From Deltaproteobacteria bacterium (GTDB lineage: Bacteria; Desulfobacterota; DSM-4660; Desulfatiglandales; Desulfatiglandaceae), in the NCBI GenBank assembly GCA_019307945.1, contig JAFDIS010000030.1, forward strand, positions 1 through 36,673: a stretch of DNA of 36,673 bases. The letters are read 5' to 3'. The notes beneath the pieces are model-generated. The model saw only the letters and a list, made by a program, of their open reading frames with translations. It made no database searches and was not told the DNA's origin. Shown here piece after piece: positions 16,817 through 24,359 of the stretch (positions are counted from its first letter, which is position 1; each line of letters opens with the position of its first letter). The position numbers were made by a program, and so were the translations under genes.

Positions 16817-17485
16817 TCATCCCCGGTGTCCGCTCCTGCCTCCGAAACGGTGTGCCACTTCCCTGGTCAGCCTTAGGGTATGCCGCTCGATCTCCTGGAG
16901 ACTCCTTCCCGGGTATTTGGCATAACTGATCATGATCCCGTTCAGTGCGGAGAACAGGGCGTGGGCGGCGAGCCGGGTGTCGCCCGAAATTCCGGCGCCT
17001 CTCACGGCCTGCTCCACGCGGTCCATCAGGGGACGCATCGTGGTGTCGATCTCGGCGGCCGCCTGCGGCGAAAGGCGACCTCCCAACATGAAATATCCCA
17101 TCATCTGGTAGAAGGTCATGTTCTCATTCAGATACGTCACATAGGTCTCGCAGAAGCGTTCCAGGATGCACGTTCCTCCTGCCTCCTTCATGGCCTCTTC
17201 CACCCGTGCGGTCAACTCCCGGGCTCCTTCGAAGAACACCTCCAGGAACAGCTCGTCGAGGTGAGTGAAGTAGCGATAAATGACACCCGTGCTGAATCCC
17301 GCTCTTTTTGCGATCTGCCTGGCGGTAACACTTCGGAAATCTCTCTCGGAGAAGAGTTCCCTGGCCGTATCTAGAATCAGGCGTCTTCGTGCAAGGCGTT
17401 CTTCCCGCCGAAGTCTTTGAAGGCCGCCGGCTACCGCTTTGTCGGCCGGGCCGGGCCGCGCACCTGCTCCTTTTGCCCCTGACAT
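16817..17485 (-). CDS. TetR-family transcriptional regulator
   Basis: A repressor of about 222 residues. After a basic, flexible N-terminus the TetR helix-turn-helix reads LILDTARELFSERDF, then SVTARQIAKRAGFSTGVIYRYF. The C-terminal part is helical and would bind a ligand, plausibly an acyl-CoA. The ATG at 17485 is chosen because AGGAGG precedes it by 5-6 bases. Upstream in-frame starts lie inside the acyl-CoA dehydrogenase gene. It follows that gene by 23 bases and is probably co-transcribed with it. The two palindromes in the promoter upstream of the operon are the likely binding sites, which would make it autoregulatory. It converges on glgP and the receiver remnant. Confidence 0.9.
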   Translation of the reverse strand: MSGAKGAGARPGPADKAVAGGLQRLRREERLARRRLILDTARELFSERDFRSVTARQIAKRAGFSTGVIYRYFTHLDELFLEVFFEGARELTARVEEAMKEAGGTCILERFCETYVTYLNENMTFYQMMGYFMLGGRLSPQAAAEIDTTMRPLMDRVEQAVRGAGISGDTRLAAHALFSALNGIMISYAKYPGRSLQEIERHTLRLTREVAHRFGGRSGHRG

Positions 17486-17508
17486 ATCCGCCTCCTGAAC
17501 GAACCGCC

Positions 17509-18795
17509 TCATCCTCCCGCCGCTTCGGCCGGCTCCTCCGCATGCACCCGCCACATGTCTTCGTCCGTGAAGCAGCGTTCGCTCTCGTCCGGTGTCATGG
17601 CATCCTTTTCAAGCTTGCGCCGGTCGTATTCCCGGCTCATGACCTCGTCATAGTACTCGTGCTGGATGAGGAGGTTCATGATCTCGGTGGTCCCCGTCCA
17701 GATGAGCGCAAGCCTCGTATCCCGCAAAGCCCGTTCGATCGGATAGACCTTGGTATAACCGATTCCTCCCATGATCTGCATGGCATTGTTTACCACATCC
17801 CAGGCGGCCTCGGTGGCGAACCGCTTGGCCTCGCTCACCACCCGCCGAACGTTGGGAGCGTTTTCGTCCACGGCACGGGCCGCCATGTAGGTCAGGGCCC
17901 TGGCCGCGTCAAGCTGGGTGATGGAATCGGCCACCATGAAATTTACCGCCTGAAACCGCCTGATGGGCCTGCCAAAGGCCTTCCTGCGGTTGGAATAACG
18001 CACCGCCAGGTCAAGCGCCCCCCACACACCGAGACATCCCGCTGCGGAGGTGAGCCTTTCAGGAATCATCATCTGGTTGAAACAAAGGGCTCCCCCGTGA
18101 AGTTCACCCACCAGGTTTTCCCTGGGCACTTTCACGTTCCTGAAAACCAGCCTTCCCGTACCACCCCCGCGACAGCCCAGCAGGTCATAGAGATATTCGG
18201 TCTTGACTCCAGGGCCCCTTTCGATCAGCAGGAGGCTTATGCGGCCGTACTTGTGGGCATCGGGCTCAAAGTTGGTCCTGCAGTAGACGAGAAAAAAATC
18301 GGCTCCTTCCGCGCCCACCACGAACCGCTTCTGGCCGTTCACGACGAAGTGATCCCCCTGCAGGACCGCCTGGGTGGTGGCGCCGAAAAAGTCGGATCCG
18401 CCTCGGGGTTCGGTAAGGGCCTCGGCCGCCACGAGTTTTCCTTCCAGGTACGGCTTGAGGTACTTTTCCTTTTGTTCGTCAGTGCCGAATTTGTCCAGGG
18501 CCTCCCCTACGATGGAGGGCATGACAAAGGCACACCCCAATGCCATGCCGAGGCATCCGATCTCTTCCGTGGCCGCAACATCCGCCACCCAGTTCAGACC
18601 CCGGCCACCCCATTTCTCCGGGAATCGGATCCCCCGGAGGTTGTGCGCCGCAAGCCTTTCCACAAACTCTCGCGGATAAACCACCTCGTCACGGTCCATT
18701 TGCCGCAAGAACGCGCTGGAAACCTCCTCCCTGACAAACCTTTTCGCCTCGTCCCGGACGGCCTTTTCTTCCGCCGTCAACAAAAAATCGTACAT
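17509..18795 (-). CDS. Acyl-CoA dehydrogenase, IVD/LCAD-type catalytic base
   Basis: A flavoenzyme of 428 residues that would introduce the alpha,beta double bond into an acyl-CoA, passing electrons to ETF. Family features include the N-terminal helical domain, the central TEPRGGSD motif and the C-terminal GGIGYTKVYPIERALRD segment. The usual C-terminal catalytic Glu position (E376 in MCAD) is Thr367 (IWTGTTEI). A Glu, E246 in MIPERL, sits where isovaleryl- and long-chain dehydrogenases keep theirs (MCAD T255). The spacing of 121 residues is the same. The chain has an acidic tail beyond the usual end. The ATG at 18795 has GGGAGGT 5 bases upstream, and the longer frame extends into the promoter. 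Substrate unknown, with a branched or long acyl-CoA plausible. Confidence 0.9.
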   Translation of the reverse strand: MYDFLLTAEEKAVRDEAKRFVREEVSSAFLRQMDRDEVVYPREFVERLAAHNLRGIRFPEKWGGRGLNWVADVAATEEIGCLGMALGCAFVMPSIVGEALDKFGTDEQKEKYLKPYLEGKLVAAEALTEPRGGSDFFGATTQAVLQGDHFVVNGQKRFVVGAEGADFFLVYCRTNFEPDAHKYGRISLLLIERGPGVKTEYLYDLLGCRGGGTGRLVFRNVKVPRENLVGELHGGALCFNQMMIPERLTSAAGCLGVWGALDLAVRYSNRRKAFGRPIRRFQAVNFMVADSITQLDAARALTYMAARAVDENAPNVRRVVSEAKRFATEAAWDVVNNAMQIMGGIGYTKVYPIERALRDTRLALIWTGTTEIMNLLIQHEYYDEVMSREYDRRKLEKDAMTPDESERCFTDEDMWRVHAEEPAEAAGG

Positions 18796-18893
18796 GATGA
18801 CCTCCCTGATCCCGCAGCCGGTACGCCGCAAAGTCGCCTGCCCTGACCGGGTAGAGGCCGAACGCCGTGCCCCGGATGCGGGTCTGCAGAATT

Positions 18894-18926
18894 GATAACA
18901 TTGTTCATAATAGATAACATTGTTAT
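18894..18926. promoter_or_regulatory. Two operator-like palindromes, probable TetR sites
   Basis: GATAACATTGTT occurs twice, at 18894-18905 and 18913-18924, offset by 19 bases. The second extends to a perfect palindrome ATAACA-T-TGTTAT (18914-18926). One copy fills the promoter spacer and the other covers the -10 edge and likely start point, a classic arrangement for repression. Confidence 0.65.
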
Positions 18927-18935
18927 TTTTGTCAA
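18907..18935 (-). promoter_or_regulatory. Consensus sigma-70 promoter of the acyl-CoA dehydrogenase operon
   Basis: On the minus strand a perfect TTGACA (18935-18930), a 17-base spacer and TATTAT (18912-18907) give a near-consensus promoter. The leader to the dehydrogenase ATG would be about 100 bases. Such a strong promoter fits a gene held down by a repressor. Confidence 0.75.
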
Positions 18936-19250
18936 TCCGTTTTGTGCCTCCGTGGGGAACCGGCTCCGCCCGACAAAAGACAATTTGAAGAGATCGACTA
19001 AAAGCTTCGGAAACTAAGAAGGAAGCAAGAAAAGTTGACTTTGGCCCATGAATCCAGTAAATAGAAACGTAATGTGTCCCGGTTTCGCAGCGACCGCCGG
19101 GAGGAAGCGGCCTAGAAGGGACACGGGATCGGGCCTTGCGCTGCCGGGGGATTCGCTTACCCGGCCGGGGGCTGAACCCGGGGACGCCCATGCAGGGGTG
19201 CGACGGGTCTTGTGATGACACTTGCAATGACATCCACCGGTTACGTTGGA
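18936..19250. other. Intergenic region upstream of small membrane protein
   Basis: No gene is supported here. On the plus strand TTGACT (19035-19040) with TAAATA (19058-19063) after 17 bases is a possible weak promoter for the following gene. The GC-rich leader after it (about 19080-19205) contains several G/C runs that could fold but match no RNA family I know. Confidence 0.35.
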
Positions 19251-19607
19251 ATGAAGAAAAAATATCAGCTCATTACGATGATCCTGATCACGCTGGTGGT
19301 CGTCGGTTTCTTCTTGAGCATCTATATCACGGTGGAAGAAGTCATGCCTGACAACGCCGTGGTTGTCATCACGGTGGAAGATAAGCTGTATCATTCCATC
19401 CACTTCGACCACGTCTGCGTTGTGGGCAAGACCGCCAAGACCACTACCTTGGCTGAGGCCAAAGCAGCAGGCTACCTGCCGGATCCCCATTGCGAGGAGT
19501 TGGGTTACTTCAGAGGTACCCGTCGATTCCTTTTCCACCACCTGCTTTCCAAGCTGGGGTTTCACGTCAACAGTCGATGGGATAAGGATGGAAACTGGCT
19601 GTGGTAG
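19251..19607 (+). CDS. Small membrane-anchored protein with zinc-type His/Cys motif
   Basis: A protein of about 118 residues with one N-terminal membrane helix (about residues 5-25), followed by an extracytoplasmic domain. The domain contains YHSIHFDHVC and then LAEAKAAGYLPDPHC. The spacing resembles the short YH-x-C ... EA-x-GY-x-C zinc-binding motif found attached to nucleases and in Ada-like modules, although the usual PCxxC is changed to PDPHC. No enzymatic domain is present. The ATG at 19251 places the helix at the N-terminus. Weak starts further upstream (19212-19227) are possible. It stands alone between divergent units, 178 bases before the cyclase gene. Confidence 0.6.
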   Translation: MKKKYQLITMILITLVVVGFFLSIYITVEEVMPDNAVVVITVEDKLYHSIHFDHVCVVGKTAKTTTLAEAKAAGYLPDPHCEELGYFRGTRRFLFHHLLSKLGFHVNSRWDKDGNWLW

Positions 19608-19785
19608 ACTCTTTCATCGATTCCAATCAACACACGACGCCCCTTTTCGCCCCGCCCCAGTCCAGAACAGACCTATTCTTCACCGCAACAGGACGCCCTT
19701 TACGGGCGCGAAGGGAAAAGAGACCGCCTCTCCACCCGACGGGCAACGGTATCCGCGCTGATCTGCACACCAGGGGGGACTCGGA

Positions 19786-21462
19786 ATGCCGAACCTTTAC
19801 GTGGTGACCAATGAGGGGATCATCTTCAATATCCCCATCAACAAGGACAAAATCACGATAGGAAGAAGCAAGGACAACGATTTGACTCTTCAGGACGGGA
19901 CCGTCTCGCGTCATCACGCGGAAATCCTCAAAACCGATAAGGGATACATGCTCGTCGATCTGGGCAGTTACAATGGAACCCGCCTTAACGGGAAGCTGAT
20001 CCAGAGCGCCCTCCTGCGCTATGAGGACAGGATCCAGATCGGTCTCAACAAACTCACCTTTACGGCCCGTGACAAAGGAACGGGCGAGGTGAGCGATTCG
20101 CTGCTTCTCACCACGGACGGGGATTACGAGAAGGGAAAAGAGCGCATCATAGAAAGCATACCCCACAAGGAGCACGGCGATTCCCGGTCGCTGCTGGTGG
20201 ACTTGGAGGAGCAAAGCGGCCTCAGAAAGCGAGAACGAGAGGCGATTCCCGATGCGCTGGATCCCGCCTCCAGATCCCACCTCACCACCCTGGCCAGGGC
20301 CAACAAGGTCCTTTTCGTCCTTTATGAAATCAGCCGACAGTTGAACCAGATCCTGGATTTCAATGAACTCCTCAAGCGGATCATGGATCTCATTTTCATG
20401 GTGATCGACGCGGACTACGGGTTCCTGGTGATCCTGGGGGGAAAGGAACAAGAGGAACTGATCCCGGTGGTGGTCAAATACAAGGGAGGCAACCCTCCCT
20501 CCTCGGGCGATGTGAGGGCCAGCCGCACCCTGATGAACAAGGTGATCCAGGACAAGGTGGCGCTGCTCACGTCCAACGCCATGACCGATTCCCGTCTCGA
20601 CGGCGCCAAGAGCCTCATCCTCCAGCAGATCAAGTCGGCCATGTGCGTGCCGCTGTGGCGAAAGGATAAGATCATAGGAGTGATCGAACTGGACAGCGTG
20701 CGGCTCGACAACCAGTTCACTCAGGAAGACCTGGAACTGCTCAAGGCCATAGGCAGCCAGATGGCAATGGTGATAGAGCAGGCGACGCTGAACGAACAGA
20801 TTCGCGCCGAGGAACGCATGCGGAACCGCCTGGAACGGTTCCACTCTCCCCAGGTGATCGAAATGATCCTCAAGGGCGGGCAGGAAACCAAAGACAATAT
20901 AATGGACCCCAAGGAACTGACCGCCACGATCTTGTTTACCGACATCATCGGCTTCACGCGACTTGCCGAACGTATGCCGCCCCGTCAGATCAACATCATC
21001 CTGAACCGCTTCTTCTCCCGGATGACGGACATCATCTTCGCGCACGACGGGACCCTTGACAAGTACATAGGGGACGGCCTGATGGCCGTGTTCGGTGCGC
21101 CCATGGAAAAGCCCGACGATCCGGAGCGTGCCATAAAAGCGGCACTCAAGATGAGAGAGACCCTCTCGCTGATGATGCGCAACGCCAAAGAAGACCGCCG
21201 CTTCGACATCCGTATCGGCATCAACACAGGCCGGGTCGTGGCGGGAAACATCGGGTCACCGAAACGGCTGGACTACACGGTCATAGGCGACCCGGTCAAC
21301 ACCGCGGCCAGGCTCGAGTCCATAGCCGACCGAAACCAGATCCTCATAGGGGAGGAGACGTTCCGGCGGGTGGAAGGAAAATTCCAGATCCGTCAGGTGG
21401 GTTCGCGGCGAGTGAAGGGCAAGAGCGCAGAAGTCATGGTGTACGAGGTCCTGGGGCCTTGA
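19786..21462 (+). CDS. Adenylate cyclase with FHA and GAF domains
   Basis: A soluble 558-residue class III cyclase. Residues 1-95 form an FHA domain (TIGRSKDNDL, VSRHHAEI, GSYNGTRLNG), which binds phosphothreonine. Residues about 185-340 form a GAF domain. The cyclase domain spans about 375-555. All residues expected of a class III adenylate cyclase are in place: metal ligands D386 and D430, adenine-selecting K426 and T498, and transition-state N505 and R509, with the same spacing as cyanobacterial CyaB1. It should therefore make cAMP, not cGMP. The ATG is preceded by AGGGGGG. The FHA domain suggests control by a Ser/Thr kinase. Two such kinases are encoded in this window. Confidence 0.92.
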   Translation: MPNLYVVTNEGIIFNIPINKDKITIGRSKDNDLTLQDGTVSRHHAEILKTDKGYMLVDLGSYNGTRLNGKLIQSALLRYEDRIQIGLNKLTFTARDKGTGEVSDSLLLTTDGDYEKGKERIIESIPHKEHGDSRSLLVDLEEQSGLRKREREAIPDALDPASRSHLTTLARANKVLFVLYEISRQLNQILDFNELLKRIMDLIFMVIDADYGFLVILGGKEQEELIPVVVKYKGGNPPSSGDVRASRTLMNKVIQDKVALLTSNAMTDSRLDGAKSLILQQIKSAMCVPLWRKDKIIGVIELDSVRLDNQFTQEDLELLKAIGSQMAMVIEQATLNEQIRAEERMRNRLERFHSPQVIEMILKGGQETKDNIMDPKELTATILFTDIIGFTRLAERMPPRQINIILNRFFSRMTDIIFAHDGTLDKYIGDGLMAVFGAPMEKPDDPERAIKAALKMRETLSLMMRNAKEDRRFDIRIGINTGRVVAGNIGSPKRLDYTVIGDPVNTAARLESIADRNQILIGEETFRRVEGKFQIRQVGSRRVKGKSAEVMVYEVLGP

Positions 21463-21486
21463 CCCCGTTCTGGGAGTGATCCCGCA

Positions 21487-23031
21487 TCATTCCTTCTTGC
21501 GAATGAAAGAGGCGATATTGCGCTGAAGAAGATCATATTCCTCCGTGAGTCTGCCGAGCTTTTCCTTGCAGTCCACGGCATATCTCTCCAGTTTCTTGAC
21601 GCGCATCTTGAGATGAGTCACATTCATATTCACCACCGCACAGGCCCGAACCTGCCCCGAAGAGGTGCGTACCGGATAGACATCCGCAACAACGTAGATC
21701 GGATCTCCGTTGGCTGCGTAACATTTCCACTCCTGCCCGGAAAAGGAATCCCCTTGCAAGGCCTTGACCACTGTCTCGCGAAACCCCGGCCGGTATGGCT
21801 TGGAAATGAATTGGAGGGGACTTCCACCCGTCATCCGGGAAGCGGGATACCCGAATAGTCTCTCGCAGGCCGGGTTCCAGGCCGATATCTTTCCCTTCTT
21901 GTCCACCTCAAAAACGGGCAGGGACTCCTGTATCGCCGCGGGAATTCGTCTGTCGTGATGCTGCATGCCCACGGTGTGATCCCCCACGTCTTGAATCGTC
22001 TGGATCACGCCCCGGATCCCCCCCTCGTCGTCCCGGATAGGAGCCGTATTGAGAATGGCCACGGTTCCGCCTTTGAACTTGGGCAGCAAAACCTCCATGG
22101 CAAAGCTGCCGCTGTCGGACTTGGACACAATGGCGCTGCTGTAGGATTCCAGGACACCTTCGGGATCCTCCAGATACTTGTCCACCAGGCTGCCCTCGTC
22201 ATCCACGAAAAATCCGTCCCAAACAGACTTTCCCAGGATCTCTTCGGCCGGCACGCCGGTAATTTCCCGACACGCCCGATTCCACTGGATCACCCGGTGG
22301 TTCCGGTCCACCACGAAGGTGGGAACGGGAGAGCGCTCCAGGAGGTCCTCGGCAAACCTCCGCAGCTCCCGCATGGAGTCGTTTTTCAACTCTTCCCGCT
22401 CGTATGCCTCCTGCCGGTCTCGTTCATACAGGAATGCAAGCATGAGGGTCAACAGGAGCCCCAGGAGATACGCGCCCAAAGAGTGGGCGGGCGCCACGGC
22501 CGCGGGCAGCATGCCGGGCACCTCCCGCCCGGCTTGAAGGAAATAGACCGCCAAGCCGCTCTCCACGAAAACGAGGCATGCCCAAATGCTTCCCCACAGG
22601 TATCCCGTCATGTAGACGGCCAGCAGGATCAGCACGGCATTCCAGACCCAGGGAAGAAAACCCAGGCTTTCGCCGGCCATTGCTCCGGTGTTCCACCGGA
22701 TGAATACAAGAGCCGCCCAGACCACGAACACGCCGAAGTTGCCCATGATGCGGGGGTTCTTTGTGACCCGCAGGAAAATCAAGATCCAGATGTTCAGGAG
22801 CGCCACGGCCATTAGGAGGTGGGTGATGAGAGCCGCGCCGGCGAAGAAATAGAAAAGACCCGCCAACGGGGCCACCACCACGCACGCAAGGCAGAAGGCA
22901 TTCAGAAACCGGATCTTGCGAAGCGTTTCAGGATCCGCCGGATGCGATCCGCAAGTGAGAAAGTTCTGAAGCCCCCGGTCGAGCTTACGCTGGAGATTTC
23001 GAATTTCCAAGGTCGAACGCCCCCCCTGCAC
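21487..23031 (-). CDS. Membrane protein with two PAS domains and no output domain
   Basis: A 514-residue sensor-like protein with about six membrane helices in residues 45-205, two PAS domains (about 235-350, starting ERSPVPTFVVDRNHRVIQWN, and about 365-480, ending VVNMNVTHL) and a C-terminal coiled coil of 30 residues. There is no histidine kinase, GGDEF, EAL or methyl-accepting domain. It may act by dimerisation, as a scaffold, or as the sensory half of a complex. The start is GTG at 23031, with an in-frame TTG about ten codons later as an alternative behind a G-rich site. It begins 7 bases after the pseudopilin stop, so it is probably the last gene of that operon. Confidence 0.8.
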   Translation of the reverse strand: MQGGRSTLEIRNLQRKLDRGLQNFLTCGSHPADPETLRKIRFLNAFCLACVVVAPLAGLFYFFAGAALITHLLMAVALLNIWILIFLRVTKNPRIMGNFGVFVVWAALVFIRWNTGAMAGESLGFLPWVWNAVLILLAVYMTGYLWGSIWACLVFVESGLAVYFLQAGREVPGMLPAAVAPAHSLGAYLLGLLLTLMLAFLYERDRQEAYEREELKNDSMRELRRFAEDLLERSPVPTFVVDRNHRVIQWNRACREITGVPAEEILGKSVWDGFFVDDEGSLVDKYLEDPEGVLESYSSAIVSKSDSGSFAMEVLLPKFKGGTVAILNTAPIRDDEGGIRGVIQTIQDVGDHTVGMQHHDRRIPAAIQESLPVFEVDKKGKISAWNPACERLFGYPASRMTGGSPLQFISKPYRPGFRETVVKALQGDSFSGQEWKCYAANGDPIYVVADVYPVRTSSGQVRACAVVNMNVTHLKMRVKKLERYAVDCKEKLGRLTEEYDLLQRNIASFIRKKE

Positions 23032-23038
23032 ATCGGCC

Positions 23039-23482
23039 CTATAAGATCTCCACCACCCCCTCCTTGTTCACCGTTCCCGTGATCGACGGCGAGCCGTCTC
23101 CGAAGAGGGGGAAGGCATTGAGGGGGGAATTGATGGTGACCATGCATCTGTCGCCGGTGTTCAGAATCGTAAAGCTCAAATTGTGGCCCACGGGGATCAG
23201 GACATTGATCTTCTCCAGCAACTGCTTGATTTCCGCCTTGTCAGGCGGGTCCGAGTTGGCGATGAAAATCGTATCCCCCACGTTGGGCGGATAGAACTCC
23301 TCGTGCTCGAGGTAATACATGATCTCGGCGTCCAGGATTTGTTTCAGCATGACCTGGGCCTCGGATCCGTGGACACGCTGCATGTAGGTATTGTAGAAGG
23401 GGATGGCCGTCAACACAAGAATCATCAGAGTCATGATCACTACGGCCAATTCGATGATGGTAAAACCCTCGGCCCGTCTCAT
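23039..23482 (-). CDS. Type II/IV pseudopilin
   Basis: A 147-residue pilin-like protein. It has the prepilin peptidase signal MRRAEG/FTIIEL with Glu5 of the mature protein, followed by a hydrophobic helix (AVVIMTLMILVLTAIPFY), so it would be cleaved and N-methylated by a PilD-type peptidase. The C-terminal domain is small and lacks the cysteine pair of major pilins. It may be a minor pilin or GspG-like pseudopilin. The ATG directly abuts the TAG of the preceding gene, with GGAGGAAGG upstream. The chain sits between a membrane zinc-finger protein and the PAS sensor, downstream of a GspE/PilB ATPase. Confidence 0.9.
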   Translation of the reverse strand: MRRAEGFTIIELAVVIMTLMILVLTAIPFYNTYMQRVHGSEAQVMLKQILDAEIMYYLEHEEFYPPNVGDTIFIANSDPPDKAEIKQLLEKINVLIPVGHNLSFTILNTGDRCMVTINSPLNAFPLFGDGSPSITGTVNKEGVVEIL

Positions 23483-24079
23483 CTACCCTTCCTCCACCGG
23501 GCCGCCGTCGTAACGTATCCCTTTGCCCGTCAGGACAAGGTTCATCCGCCCCTTTTTCGGTTTGGCCAGGGACAGGCGGTATCCCACCTCATCGTCCCGC
23601 TCGTAGAGGAGCTTGGACAGGTGATGCATCTCCGTTTTTTTCAACGCCAGGTATTTGGGAACCAGTTCCTCGAGGCTCGCCGGGTATCGGGCGCCCTCGT
23701 AACGGGCGTACCGTTTGATGGCGCCGTTCACCATGAAAAGAAGCACGCGCCCTTTCTTGGCGAATTGAGCGGTCCGCTGCGGAGCCGGCTGCCCGCCGAA
23801 GAGGATCACTCCCCACATCACGAGGATGAGGACCGAAGAAACCATCATGAAGTAATGAAAAGGTCCCCACCTTCTCAGTTTGGCCGCCTTTTTCTCGCCG
23901 GCCTTCTCCCGCTTTTCCACCAGGCTGCTGCCCACTTCGGAAAGGGAATGAAGCATGGCGCACTGAAAACAACTGTAGACCCCCGGGCGCACCTCCTCCA
24001 CGCAATCGCCGCACAGCGGGGCGTTGCAACTCGTGCAGAAGTACTCTGCGTTACGATTTTTGTGGTACTTGCATTTCAT
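23483..24079 (-). CDS. Membrane protein with B-box-like zinc finger and pilin-like C-terminal part
   Basis: About 198 residues. The N-terminus is a zinc module of B-box type (CKYH, CTSC, CGDC, CFQC). A basic linker is followed by one membrane helix (about 75-100, FMMVSSVLILVMWGVILF). The C-terminal extracytoplasmic part contains YEGARYPASLEELVPKYL, which resembles the YP-sLeeLv motif of GspG-like pseudopilin domains. The ATG at 24079 begins the zinc motif. An upstream open extension is low complexity and probably not coding. It abuts the pseudopilin gene with no spacing. A role in assembling the same pilin system is inferred from position only. Confidence 0.65.
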   Translation of the reverse strand: MKCKYHKNRNAEYFCTSCNAPLCGDCVEEVRPGVYSCFQCAMLHSLSEVGSSLVEKREKAGEKKAAKLRRWGPFHYFMMVSSVLILVMWGVILFGGQPAPQRTAQFAKKGRVLLFMVNGAIKRYARYEGARYPASLEELVPKYLALKKTEMHHLSKLLYERDDEVGYRLSLAKPKKGRMNLVLTGKGIRYDGGPVEEG

Positions 24080-24113
24080 CGCGGGTCTCACGGAAACTTG
24101 AGCCGGCCGAGCC

Positions 24114-24131
24114 CCACGGGCAGGCCCGTGG
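24114..24131. other. Perfect hairpin in leader of the pseudopilin operon
   Basis: CCACGGGC (24114-24121) and GCCCGTGG (24124-24131) flank two bases. On the minus-strand transcript the hairpin lies about 35 bases before the ATG at 24079 and could affect translation. It is not followed by U residues, so it is not a terminator. Confidence 0.4.
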
Positions 24132-24267
24132 CCCCACTTGGTTCTTCCGAACGGCTTTGCAACCGGCGGGCCCCAAGCGGCTCGACATCCACCCGTAACC
24201 GAGTTCAACCCCGGCTGAAGCCCGGGGCTTTTCGCGGACGGGGTAACCCTGTGAAAGGCCTTAGGAT

Positions 24268-24296
24268 CTGATAAAAGAAAAAGGCATTTTAGTCAA
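24268..24296 (-). promoter_or_regulatory. Predicted promoter of the pseudopilin operon
   Basis: On the minus strand TTGACT (24296-24291) is followed after 17 bases by TATCAG (24273-24268). The leader would be about 180 bases to the zinc-finger gene. This separates expression of that group from the upstream gspE-like gene, although read-through is possible. Confidence 0.5.
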
Positions 24297-24359
24297 GAAG
24301 TAATCGGATTTTGTCCGGATTCGCCGGGATGGAGGCCCCGGGGACCCGGAGCCGTGGCC

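Noticed and set aside
24080-24260. Cyclic-di-GMP (GEMM) riboswitch in the leader of the pseudopilin operon
   Set aside because: GCAAAGCC and GGTTACC-like pieces are present, but the order, the AGGGCAAACC core and the receptor stems do not match.
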